From Zygnema cylindricum (lineage: Eukaryota > Streptophyta > Zygnematophyceae > Zygnematales > Zygnemataceae), in NCBI GenBank assembly GCA_037447655.1, contig JBBHKE010002850.1:1-62000 (forward strand): a stretch of DNA of 62,000 nt, given 5' to 3'. A program made the translations under genes and the position numbers. Numbering within the stretch: position 1 is the first letter of the stretch; each line of letters opens with the position of its first letter. The notes beneath the pieces were generated by a model. The model did not search any database and was not told the origin of the DNA. It worked only from the letters and a program-made list of their open reading frames with translations. Shown piece after piece: positions 35,301 through 46,000 of the stretch.

Positions 35301-37229
35301 AATATACGGAACAATGAATGCTTAACTTCCCTTACGAAAGATGGAAAACAAAGGCAGCATGATGGAATGAAAGCACATCATTGTTACTGCTATTTAGGCG
35401 TATACATTCCAGTGAATCCTCTAACAAACTGGCTTTGTTAATGGACGCATAACTGACAGATGGCACATTTGAATGAGTCGATTCACATGGAGACATCACA
35501 AATACAAGCAAAGAGAACTAGAAACAGGTCACATTTTAATGTCTCGATTTACACAAAGACATCAGACACGCTAGCAAAGGAAACTAATAACAAGGTATAA
35601 AGACGTACTGCTGCCGAGGCAAGAGCCGGCAGAGGATCTGGTGCTTCGTACAACTTCTGATATATGTTGAGAAAAGCGTTTTCTCCATACTTGGCTCGCT
35701 TGGTAAGGTTATCAACCTCTTCTTGAAATGCCTTCAAAAGGCCTGTGAAGTGCTTAGTCTTGTCTTCTGTGGATGCCTTCTTGAAGTCTGGGATAAAACC
35801 AGCAACTCAGGTATACCATATGAGATTTAGTTACAACTGATGATGGTAACAAGCACTGCTTGTCCAAATACGTCCAGAGGCCCTTAAGCAATATTAGTCT
35901 TTTTGGGTGAAAGAAAGAGAAAGAGAGAGAGGGAGAGAGAGGGAGAGGGAGAGAGAGAGAGAGAGAGAGAGTGAGAGAGAGTGAGAGAGAGAGAGGAGAG
36001 GGAGTGAGGAGAGGGAGTGAGGAGAGGGAGAGGGAGGGAGAGGGAGAGCAACATGCGCAAAATGTCCAGAGCTAGAGGCTTAACTGAGAATTTATGATAT
36101 ACCAAATTTCCCACTCCCAACAATGTGCAAAAAACCATCTTCATTGACATGTTTCACTGCAGAGAATGGGAAGTGAAAAGCGTGGTACTGACTTTTTATA
36201 CAAAGATTTACAAGGGGGGCATTGTACACTGCCCGATGCTATTAGAGTTAATCGCTCTAATTATAGTGAATGCTTTTAGACCCAAAATCATAAAACAGTG
36301 GTTAAGTGGCCCATAATCAGCCACGGGGCAAAACTTAATTTAGTGTTGTTAACATTAATAAAGTGTTAACACTAATAATTCACTAGCGCTAATAGCGAAG
36401 GGGCATACTGATTCCACGATAGGATAGACAAGCTATCCTCAGCTATCATTCATACTTTCCTTTCATGAGCATAATTTACGCTATATGAAAACCACTAAAA
36501 TTATGCAAAAATAAAATATTACTGTTTTTTTCCACTCCGAGAAGAGTGAATAAATTTACTTTACATACAAATGCATTTTCTCCCGCCATCCGTACTTGCC
36601 TCTTGTGAGCTCTGCCAACTTTCGACGGTTTTTGGTACTGGATTCCTGATTTTCAGCAATCTTCAAGCCTTGATCATCCAAAAGGACTCTCGCATTCTCC
36701 AAATCAAATTCTGCGTGGCAGAAAAATGATTGCCGACAACTTAAGACGGCCTTATGAAACAATTTAAAAAAATGCAGCGAGTATGATCATCTGCAACTCT
36801 TATGCCATCCTCTTCTTTTAAAACATAGTTCAAAAGTGCGAAAAAGCGTAAAAGCATCATATCTGGTGATCATGTACTACATGTGTATCATACTTTTTCC
36901 CGCGTATATGTATGCTTTGCAGTATGGGGGGAATCACACATAGCATTTCCATACCCTTTCACACATTAAAACAATGTTTTAGAAGGTTTGAAGAACTACA
37001 TTGATGCAAGCAATGAGTCGTCAAAGGAAAAAAAGGAAACTGCCATCCACAATCCATCCATAACACCTCTCCAGTACTAATAATCCAGTGTAATAATCCA
37101 TAACATACCTCTCCAGTAAGCTACAACAACAGCTATAGGGGAAGCAGCGCCATAAGAAACTTCTAGGCTCCTTCCTTTTAAACCTTCTTGTCCACCAGGA
37201 GAAGCAGCTGAATCTTCTGTTCCATCCAT
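26383..37229 (-). CDS. CASP: CASP golgin (CUX1/CASP family), complete, 18 exons
   Basis: Coiled-coil tail-anchored Golgi membrane protein of the CASP family, involved in tethering and intra-Golgi traffic. Exons 5' to 3': 37229-37109, 36710-36600, 35787-35609, 35258-35109, 34592-34504, 33819-33710, 33462-33368, 33210-33152, 32504-32342, 31868-31776, 30867-30739, 30153-30034, 29157-28954, 28467-28318, 27918-27817, 27062-26983, 26577-26485, 26398-26383. All phases agree; the sum is 2064 nt, or 687 residues plus stop, close to plant CASP (about 690). Recognisable segments: KIAENQESSTKNRRKLAE, EEVDNLTKRAKYGENAFLN, LEERNRQLEQQ, ERVISELHMELHNVE, QRDRFRQKL, then the membrane-proximal YKKIYEETINPFAAFS and RYKELGLRDRITLTSGRFL, and the membrane segment TFVFFYSIGLHILVFLSVY. 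The intron after exon 2 has a GC donor (GGCAAGT). The last 16-nt exon is the least certain; reading on without splicing would end at 26364. Confidence 0.93.
28137..28330. repeat. Local duplication spanning a CASP splice donor
   Basis: CTTGAACTCATAA-x-ACTATC and the following about 100 bp occur twice (from 28137 and from 28249). The second copy overlaps the end of CASP exon 28467-28318 and its donor. In the first copy the equivalent donor reads AT instead of GT, so it is inactive. Confidence 0.75.
28778..28913. repeat. 69-bp tandem duplication in CASP intron
   Basis: Two units starting CTTGCATTTCTAATGAAAAA at 28778 and 28847, about 95% alike. Confidence 0.9.
29310..30025. repeat. CCACCTCC-type minisatellite in CASP intron
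   Basis: About 700 bp of imperfect CCTCCCACCTCC repeats between CASP exons 30153-30034 and 29157-28954. The transcribed strand product is G-rich (GGTGGGAGG words). A 315-codon open frame on the + strand here is a by-product of the repeat. Confidence 0.9.
30830..31230. repeat. Duplication containing a dead copy of a CASP exon end
   Basis: The start of exon 30867-30739 (AIAYNAVETEDWDT) and the intron beside it are repeated at about 31040-31225. The copy reads AIAYNAVDTGD then a stop. Both copies share GTATCAACTGCATT-like sequence, GCAATTGCCTGCACC and TTTCTCTATATGAAGT. Confidence 0.85.
31542..31750. mobile_element. MITE family A copy in CASP intron
   Basis: Ends TACACTGTAAATCGCTATTA and, inverted, AAGCATTTCACGGTGTTC. 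Its right end lies only about 26 bp from the donor end of CASP exon 31868-31776. Confidence 0.65.
31881..32165. repeat. About 142-bp imperfect tandem duplication in CASP intron
   Basis: AGTGGAAAATC-x-GTTTTACACC and GATAAACCATACAAGCAA recur in two consecutive units (31881-32021 and 32022-32165). Confidence 0.75.
32278..32380. repeat. Short duplication of the end of a CASP exon
   Basis: TTCCACCTTTTCATCCA-x-TATGCTGTGCAG occurs at 32278-32312 and again at 32336-32366. The second copy is the 3' end and donor of exon 32504-32342, so the intron begins with an echo of the exon end. Confidence 0.85.
32552..32669. repeat. 59-bp tandem duplication in CASP intron
   Basis: ACAAACATAGTCCTGCCATT begins two units at 32552 and 32611. 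Confidence 0.85.
33530..33700. repeat. CTACATACTGTC-type short tandem repeat
   Basis: Imperfect 10-13-bp units (TACTGTCTACATA) in a CASP intron. Confidence 0.8.
33840..34175. repeat. 57-60-bp minisatellite in CASP intron, 5-6 units
   Basis: Units begin near 33844, 33904, 33961, 34018, 34077 and 34136, each around GAGGTTGTGAAGGTAACT, then ATCATTCTAAA and GTAAGCCATA. Later units are worn. Confidence 0.88.
35913..36050. repeat. GAGAGG microsatellite in CASP intron
   Basis: Imperfect GA/GAGAGG tract between CASP exons 36710-36600 and 35787-35609. Confidence 0.95.
36223..36408. mobile_element. MITE family A copy in CASP intron
   Basis: Ends TGTACACTGCCCGATGCTAT and, inverted, CGCTAATAGCGAAGGGGCAT. 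Interior contains GGCCCATAATCAGCCACG as in the 39205 copy. Confidence 0.6.
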
Positions 37230-37496
37230 GTTTCAGTAAACGACTTTCAATACTATAATAAACCAAATCCAGAACTTAATTTTAAGAAGCTCTTTTAGAA
37301 TGCTTCAACAATTTGAGTAAATGTAGGGAAGAAAATTTTATTTTCCAGCATTAGATCAACAGAATGGTACCGCTCTCTAGCCACACGGGTCTTTCCTCGT
37401 AAAAACTTTCGCAAAAAAAAACGTACGAAACCTTTCTCCAAGACGACACCATGGATTGTAGTATGTAGAGTGAAGACGCCAAGTTTTAGGATTCTG
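37230..37496. promoter_or_regulatory. CASP 5' flank
   Basis: Upstream of the CASP start, on the CASP side of the 2.87-kb divergent space shared with POT1. No defined promoter motif is seen. Confidence 0.3.
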
Positions 37497-38040
37497 AATC
37501 TCTATGGGAATCCAGTCCCGTTGATCCGTTGGTCCCTTCAGGTAACTGCCTATATTCATCCCGTTACGAATCCCGTTTCACATGACGGGTCCAAATTACA
37601 TGTACCACATGGAGTCCGTACTTTACAACAATTGAGATCTGACCTCGGACCTCGCATCCGTACAATGTGCATAGGATGGTCTCCGATTGTTTGGGAAAAG
37701 TCCCTCGAAGATCACCCTCCCAGCTGAACGTTAGCGTGGCGTGCACGTATCGAAGTTTGTGCTGTGCGCAAATTACGCTTTCGTATTGCGTGCAAGCATG
37801 GAAGTTTGTGTTGTGCGCCATGGAAACAGTTTGAGAAATAGCTGCTCAGTTACGGTTAAACTAGTACGCGTTCATGTGCACACGCTGAAGCGTTGACGAA
37901 CTTGTAGGTTTGCCGACGGGAAAGGCGGTAAGTTCTCCAGTTCTTGGAAGATTTGACTCCGAAGACAATTCGTAAAGAATATATACACCGTGAATCGTTA
38001 TTAGCGTATTGTACGCTATATCGGCACCCCGAAATTTTGA
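37497..38040. repeat. Interspersed host repeat R1, copy 1
   Basis: Matches 50338-51017 from AATCTCTATGGGAATCC through CGTTAACGAACTT-like words. At TA 37732-37733 it is uninterrupted, while the other copy carries a MITE at that point. The distal part contains a MITE family A left end at 37994 (TACACCGTGAATCGTTATTA). Confidence 0.88.
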
Positions 38041-39204
38041 CATTGATACACGAAATACAGTGATTGAATCTAATTTATCTTTGACATTAAATGCGGTACT
38101 TGCATATTAGCGTCAACGGTATGACCGTACTGAATGCATGAATAGTATGGTGTACGGAAGTAGTTTGATAGTACAACATTGTACTTCTTTACCGGAATCC
38201 GTACGGAATTTGTGGTTATCTTATGTCGGTCGCATACATAGCTGCGCTTACAAAAATTGTTGAGTCGAGTTTGCTTTGACGGAGAAAATTCAAACGGTTT
38301 AAATTCAAAGATTCAAGCCTTTTACAAGGTTTCGGCTTTGCAACCCTAGAATTCTCCACCACGTTTCTATGGCAGAAACCGACGTGTCGTCTTTAATTTC
38401 AACTGATACGCAACTCTACTACATGGTGTGACAATATGTCACGACAAACAGGATGGCCGTATCTCCTTGCTTGAATAAAGGCAATAGCAAAGTAAGGAAC
38501 AACAGTTGCACAATGCCAAAATAGTAAAAATATTTTTTCTACCTAACCAGCTTATTTTTTCACTAACTTCACTAACTTTAAATTTCCGATTGCAAATTAA
38601 AACAACGTTTTTTGTAGGATATGGAAGAGGTATGTCATCCTAAGCTTTAAAAAGGCTACTTGTATATAAATCGATCTGCTAAATCTTTGAATGTTGGCGG
38701 GAAAATCAAAGAATGTGAAAAATTGTTGTCCGGAAAATGTGAAAAAAAATTGAATCTCCTTATATTCTAAATTCTTGATCTTCTCTTCATATTTTTAACT
38801 TCATCAACCATACAAAAATGTGGAATCACAATGTCGAGATAAGATAAGGTTTCTAATACAGATATTCCTTGAATGTATCAAAATAAATCAGCAAACGCCT
38901 AATTTATCTCAAAGCTTTTTCATGTTGATGTAAATCTACGCAAGGAGTTTAAATGAAAAAAAAATGTTTTTGCCTAGCATTAGTGTTCTTGGCCTTGAAG
39001 GGTTGCTGCAGTCACATTTGCACATTTTCATTTTCACATTTTTTCTTTCTTTCATTTTTCACATTTATTCTAGGGTTTCATTAGAACACGGCAACTATCT
39101 TTAGTTTCCCTTTAGTTCCCCTTCACATGTCCATTCCATAGTAGGATTTCACAAAGAACAAAACCAAAAAAAAGACACATAGATGCCATTGGCAGTCCCC
39201 ATGG
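38041..39204. other. Intergenic between CASP and POT1
   Basis: AT-rich, with no gene recognised. Confidence 0.5.
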
Positions 39205-39426
39205 TACACCGCGCATCGTTATTAGTGTCAACGACTCTAATTTGGGTTCTTAAAATTTCGATTTTTTTCCAAAAATAGTGTACATGATTTTCAAAATTAA
39301 ATAAGCAACGCTATTTAAGGAAGTGGACCATAATCTGCCACGTTTCTCGCACTAAATTAGAATTGTTAACACTAATTTTTTTTTTACACTATTTAAACCT
39401 TGACACTAATAACGATGCGCGGTGTA
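39205..39426. mobile_element. MITE family A copy with perfect ends
   Basis: 222 bp. The terminal 27 bases (starting TACACCGCGCATCGTTATTA) match the reverse complement of the other end exactly, the best-preserved pair in the window, suggesting recent insertion at a TA site. The interior contains CATAATCTGCCACG and AATTAGAATTGTTAACACT. Confidence 0.9.
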
Positions 39427-39437
39427 CCACTTCAGAC

Positions 39438-39601
39438 GATAGTTCAAATGGGAGTAAAAAAAATGGAAACACTATGTGTGGTCATTCCTTATTATACGTG
39501 TAATATGGTATACGGTATAATACAGTATATACGGTATAACAGGGATGCAGCATGAGGTAACCACATAGTGTTTCCCATTCTTTTCGCACATTTGAACAAC
39601 G
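39438..39601. mobile_element. MITE family B copy with 8-bp target-site duplication
   Basis: 164 bp. Flanked on both sides by CTTCAGAC (39430-39437 and 39602-39609). The arms read AGTTCAAATGGGAGTAAAAA...GGAAACACTATGTG and, inverted, GTTCAAATGTGCGAAAAGAA...GGGAAACACTATGTG. An 8-bp duplication fits the hAT superfamily. It stands immediately beside the MITE A copy at 39205. Confidence 0.75.
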
Positions 39602-39639
39602 CTTCAGACACTACTGTAACACAAACCTGTCTCTCCTCT

Positions 39640-40095
39640 CTTTGTGCCTTCTCCTCACCCTACCTCACTGTCTCCTTCCCCTTCAGAACCCCTTGCTTTT
39701 CCATCCATTTTTATCATTTCTAGAAGATTATTGTCTTCTATTTTCTATCTTCTTGTGGCTGACAATGCGAATTTTGACATGCTCTCCTTATTTTTTGCCT
39801 GAATTCTCTTTTTCAATTCTCTTTTTCCTGCTAATGTTCACTGCCATTTCCTCAATTTTCATTCCCCACTTCCCCCAATTTTTTGCACAAATTTCTGCAT
39901 TTCTCCTTCAACTTTCCCCAGTTCCCCCTGCAACTTCTTCCCAAGTTTTCTGCAATTTTTCGCAATTTTCCGAAATATCTGTTAATTTTCGCAATTTGCA
40001 CCAATTTTCCCTCATTTTTTCCTCAATTTTCCCCAATTTCCTGTTTCTCCCCCAATTTCCCCATTTATCCCAGAAAATTTACCAATTTTCCACAG
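39640..40095 (+). promoter_or_regulatory. Pyrimidine-rich POT1 leader
   Basis: Dense CAATTTTCCCC/CCCAATTT words run from about 39840 to the ATG at 40096, ending TTTTCCACAG-ATG. That last piece looks like a splice acceptor directly before the start codon, so a 5' UTR intron may end here. An upstream in-frame Met at 39883 opens only low-complexity sequence and was not chosen. Confidence 0.45.
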
Positions 40096-43000
40096 ATGGG
40101 CGGTACGACTGAGTATGTATCGCTGAAGGACGTCGCACTATTGGTAGGACAGGTGGTCAATCTGTATGGGGTGGTGGCCAGTGTGGGAGTTCCAAAGGTC
40201 ACCAAAGCTGAAGGTAGCATTTTCCCTTCTAAACACAGATGTCATTTCTGCATATCGGGTTTGCTTGTAGCAAAATGGTATGTTATTGAGTTGTTTTTGC
40301 TTTAACACACTATAATTTGCTGTGGACAGTAAAAGAGGAAAAAGGTATGGAAGCCTCTCTCTCTCTCTCTCTCTCTCCCTCTCCCTGTCTCTCTCTCCCT
40401 CTCTCTCTCCATCTCTCCCTCTCCCTCTCCCTCCCTCCCTCTCTCCAGTTGCTCCGGTGCGTGCATTTGAAAGCCGCAAAGAGGGAGTGGGAGAGGAGAG
40501 GGAGAGGGAGAGGGGAGGTCTATAAACCACATTATGATGTATTTGAGGGGAACTCCAGTCGAGTTGATTGAACCTGCAATCGAGGTGTAGACTTTCTTTG
40601 CAAATTTTGATGGTGCCTCTCTTTTCCTTGTCTTTAGTTGACATAAAATACTTTTGGTTACTCATTTACACATAATATTAAACAAAGAATGTTATCTCCT
40701 CCAGACCTCATGTCTTCCATTACGCTGGTCGACATGAATACAAAGGATCGAGAATTGAAAGTCGTGATATTTGCAAGTGATGAAAGTCATTTGCCCCGTA
40801 TTCGACGAGTGGGTGATGTGATTCGTCTTCATCGGGTTTTGGTAAATTTGCCCTTCCCTATCTTCCATAGAGTAACCATGTGATTTTCATCGATGATGTT
40901 ATCAAAAATATTTTCAACAATGTTTTCATGACAACAATGTTATCAATACCATTTCGCTTTGTGGTCCACGTTGTCATATTGTAAACAGCTTTCTTGCCCG
41001 TACTCGTGAGAATGTAATCCAGTCTCCTTTTATATCGAACCATTTTAAGGTGAACTTTGACAATGCCTTGGGTAATAAGTCCCTAAGCCTCTTGATACCA
41101 TCTGTTGATATTGTCCTATATCCTCCCCCAACCACTTTCCGCCCAATAAAAGTCCATACCACCAAGCCGTGTGGAGGACAGTCAAGTCGATATTCCTATG
41201 AAATACTTTCACTGTTAAAAGAATTGTTCGATGAATTCTATAGTGTTGTAATCAGGTCTTTGGGTTTCCAAAAGAGAGGTAGAGTGGGAGGAAGAGAGGA
41301 CGAGAGAGGGAGAGCGGAAGAGAAGAACAGAGAATGAGAGTGGGAGAGAGAGAGAGAGATCAAAACCTCACCAACACTTAGCATCATAACTTCTTTAAAT
41401 ATCTCAGATGAATACTTAAACGAGTATGATATGTGGCATTTTGGCAGGTCCAGCTGTACAATGAGGAACTTCAAGTTCTTGTTCGAATGCACAAAAAATG
41501 CAGTTTCTGTGTATTTCATGGGGCTCCGTGCCAGAAACCATTCCATCCATCGTTCCTCATTCTTATTCTTTCCATTTCCTCTTGCTTCCTTCCTTTTCCT
41601 TGTGGCTCCCTCCTCCCTCCCTCTCTCCTCTCTCCCTCCCCTCTCCCTCTCCCTCCTCCCTCTTCCTCCCTCCTCCTCCTCCTCCCTCCCCTCGTCAACA
41701 AATCATAAATAATCATCATGTAATATAATAAATAAATATAATAAAATAAATAAAATAAAATAAATAAAATAAAATAATAAATAATAAAATAAATAAATAA
41801 ATAAAATAAAATATATAAATAAATAAATAAAATAAAATAAAATAAAATAAATAAAATAAATAAACTCTCTCTGCCTCTCCTTCTGCCTCTGCCTCTGCCT
41901 CTGCCTCTGCCTCTGCCTCTGCCTCTGCCTCTGCCTCTGCCTCTCCCTCTCCCTCTCCGTCTCCATCTCTCTCTGATCTGTTGCAGTCAGATTAACATCT
42001 TTCAAATTCTCAACATTGCAAATGGGTTAATGTACTACTACATCGCTTATCGTTATTAGTGTTCAAGTTTTTTTCGCCACTTAAAACATCTTTTCCTCAT
42101 GCACACTTGTCCGATTGTCAATCTGATGGTTGCCATTGGAAGGCAAGATTCTCACCTTCCTATTGACGGTCTCCAATTGACAATCCGACAAGTGTGCACG
42201 GAGAAAAGATGTTTTAAGTGGCGAAAAAAACTTTAACACTAATAACGATTGGGGGTATTGGAGCAAGCAAATGGGAGCATGGTTAACATACACCGAATGG
42301 CTTCATAAGTTACGAAGCATTTCAACTTGCTGACTCATAAAATTGACATTCCTCGTTTCATTTTTCCTTTCTGTTTTTTTAATTATCCTTATGCTGCATT
42401 TTTGCAGAATCGTCGATACCGGCCACACCACTCTTTCTCAAGCTATCTGACATAAGAGAAGAAGTCCCATTCAATATATGTTGCCAAGTGATTCCCTCTC
42501 CCTCTTCTCCTCCCTCTCTCTTTTCCTCCCTCTCCCTCTCGCGCTCCCCCTCCCTCTCCCTCTCCCTCTCCTTTCTATCATCTATTCTTGCTTCCTCTTC
42601 CTTCATAGTATACTGCGGCCTGCAACAGCAACCAATTAATACTCTTCTTTAAAAAAATATAAGCAGCTAGACTGCGACATGGAGGTTATTTGTTCTGCCT
42701 GATGTAGTACATTTCCCATCATTTTATTGTTAAAAAATTATCAGTGTAAACTGAAGTTAATATCAATAATACTTCACTAGTCTAGGGTGTTACGGTGAAC
42801 TGGAGTCCACTCCTCTAAATAGTGTTACTAATACTACACCTTGTATCGCTATTAGCGTTATTGTTTTTTCTGGCCTTTATACTATTTTTTCTCTCTGCTC
42901 ACCTGTCAGATTATTAATCCGACTGTTGCGATGGAAAGGTAAGATCCTTACCTTTCAATCGCCAGTCTCCAAAATGAAACGCGGACAAGAGCGACGTAGT

Positions 43001-46000
43001 AAAGTCTATTTAAGTGGCGAAAAAAAACATCAACGCTAATAACGGTACACCGTATACTTCATGATTTTCCGCAAAGAAAGTCGCTACTGAATTAGTGGTA
43101 TTAGTACTAATATTGATGGGTAGTGTATGGGTGACAAGGAAAATAAAAGACTTTGTTTGTAACCTGTTTTAAGCAGTCTGTAATGCTATTTTCTGACAAG
43201 AAAAAATTACTCTATCAGAGATCATACAGTAATACTCAATTATGTAATAATAATCCCCAACCATTCCAAGTATGAGTACCCAATTAGAGATCTTTCTAAT
43301 TAGAGTCGATACATATCTCAGCTTCTGGAATGAAGAAAGAATCAAAAGAGAGAGAGGTAGATGGGATTTACGATACAAAATTTTACGACTTAAGTATAAC
43401 TTCCATAATTTTGTATTCGAACAATAGCTCAGGTGCAAAATACATATGTTCGACCATCACATCAAATGTTTCTCTCACCATCTCAATGATGTTTTTTTTT
43501 TTTTTTTTGAACTTAGATTCTTTCATCTGAAATGAGGTTCTTTTTTTCATTCTCCGACGACTTCAAAAACGCTAAAAATGCAAAAAATGTAAAAAATCAT
43601 TGCAGGTTGTATGTGTAAAGGAGGATCAACAAAAGGGATCACTTGTTTTTCAAGTATGGAATGGGACAGACCTTCCTATTGGTCCAATTCCAGTGTGAGT
43701 ATCTTCTTTTTAAGGCATATATTTTTATTCACATTCGTCGTTTTCATCGTTTTCAACGTTTTCGTTTTCTTTCGCAAGTTTGCCTGTCAATGTTCTCTGC
43801 AATTTCTTCTTTGTTCGACTTCGTTCTTTGTTGTCTTTTTTGAGAATGGAGGGCAGGAGAGAGAGGGAGAGGTCCGAAAGAGGGTTGGCGAGAGACAGAG
43901 GATGAGAGGAATAGTGCAACGAACAAAGATTGGCTGGAGGAAAACGAGGGAGAGTGAGAGAGTTAAGGTGTGTAGGAGGAAAGACGTAGAAACTCATTAC
44001 TCTTCTCCACGATATCATTTTTTTCTTTTCTTTTCTATTTTTGTTTTAGAGAAACTCGTTGTTATGTTTCTGATTTTCACCAATTCTTAATTTGGACGAT
44101 TTCACAGGTCAGATACCAATTTTTTGGAAGATTGGCGTAAATTTTGGAATAGACCTCCAACTGTTTCCCAACCTCTCCCTCTCGAAAAGCTCCGGAAATT
44201 TCAAAAATTTGGTTCAATTCTTCTTATAACCATGGCAAATTCTCCTCTTGAAGTATCTAGACGTTTTCGAGATCTTCAAGGGGCTTGGATTATGTTTTAT
44301 AATCTAATAGTTGTAAGAAAAGTAAATGGTTTTGAGGCGTTATTTCGCAGACATAGTAAGATGGAAGTATTGAGCGAGAGCTTTCCAACTGTGAAAAATC
44401 TCCAAGGTGAAGTTCTCTCTCTTCCTCGTCCTTCTCGATGTCTTTCCCGCATCACTCTCTCCCCTCTATCTCTCCCCTCCCTCTCCCCCTCCCTCTCCCT
44501 CTCCCCCTCCCCCCCCCCTCTTTCTCTCCCCTCCCTCCCTTTCTTCTCTCCTCTCTCTGGAAAAATTCAAACCTAACATTGGTTAGTATGGATTTGAATG
44601 GCGTGGGTCCTCAAATAAATAAGTATAGTTCTTTTTTTATTAAGGAAAATTAGTGGGACAGGCTTAAAAAAACAAAAAAATGGACGGAAAAAAAAAAGCA
44701 AACAAAAAAGAGGGGGCGGCTAATTTCAAAAGAGGACAATTTAACTCGAAACAAAACCAGAACTGACACTGATTAGTATGGCTCTGAATGGTTTGGACCC
44801 TCGAAATAAAGAAATAAATAAACAAATAGATAAAGACATTTACTTTTTTGTTAACAAATAAATAAGGTCCTTTCTTATTTTTTATTTTAAGAAAAAATGG
44901 TGGGGCAGGCTTTATAATGAGCGGTTAATTTCACAAGAGGACAAAATTACCGAATCAAATCTCCTCAAGTCTTCTCCAACAGGCACTCTCCCTTATTAAC
45001 CTTAACCTTAATAGCCTTCATAACTCGTATATTATAAAAAAATTGAAGCTTGTTTTTCTTTTTTAAATGGAGTGGAAATGTATTATATTTGGGTTGGGAG
45101 AATTTTTCGTTTTAATTTCGAAAAAGGGGGCTTTATTATGGGTGTTTACATTATTGGAACTTCTCAATTTCCTGAATACGATAGAAAATTTGTTTTTTGA
45201 GGAATGATTTGTATTTTATGCTCCTCCATTGAAGTTTATTGGGTATACAGCTCAAATTTCACTGAATAATTGTGTTTAAAATTTACATTTAGTAATTTTG
45301 TTTGGAAACATTAAAAGAGGTTCCTTTTTTGGAATCCAAATATAGCAAGTAAGGTGTTCAGATTTCAATTTTTTTGTGATTCAAATTGTAAGTATTATTA
45401 TTGCTAGTATTATATTAAATTTTGTTTGTATTAATAGTATTATAATTAGCCTGTTTAAATTTCACATTCAGTACATAATCATGTTTCAAAATTGACATTC
45501 ACTAAATGAAACTCTCTTTTATATTCATGTTTGTAAATAAATCACATTTCAGTAAATAAGCATGTTTCAAATTTGCATTCAGTAACTAAATCTGTCTCAG
45601 ATTTACGTTCACCAAATAATCCGGTTTGGAGTTCAGATTAATACATCATAATACCGCTATTAGCATTAATTTTATTTCTGCCTTTTAAAATATGTTTTCT
45701 CCGTGCACACCTGTCCGATTCTTAATTGGAGACTGCCAATCAGAAGAAAAGAATCTTACCTTTCCATCGCAACCGTCGCATTAGTAATTTGACACGTTTG
45801 CCGTGAGAAAAATAAGTTTAAAGACCGAAAAAAATGAACTCTAATAGCATTATATGGAGGAAAATAAGTTCAAAGGTCAGAAAATACATCAACTCTAATA
45901 GCGCTACGGGGTGTACATAATCCTTTTGGGAAATCACGTTTTGGAATTTGTAAAAAAAAACTGTTTGGAATCCAGATTCGATAGATAAGTCTTTCTAGTT

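Noticed and set aside
39883-40095. Upstream in-frame start for POT1
   Set aside because: The added residues are Phe/Pro low complexity from a pyrimidine tract. A splice acceptor-like CACAG abuts the ATG at 40096.
41868-41962. CTCTGC array as a telomere-like or CRISPR array
   Set aside because: A simple hexamer microsatellite with no spacers, and not a known telomere repeat.
43611-44090. 159-codon open frame in POT1
   Set aside because: Only its first bases, in another frame, coincide with the real exon 43606-43694. The rest is an intronic GA tract.
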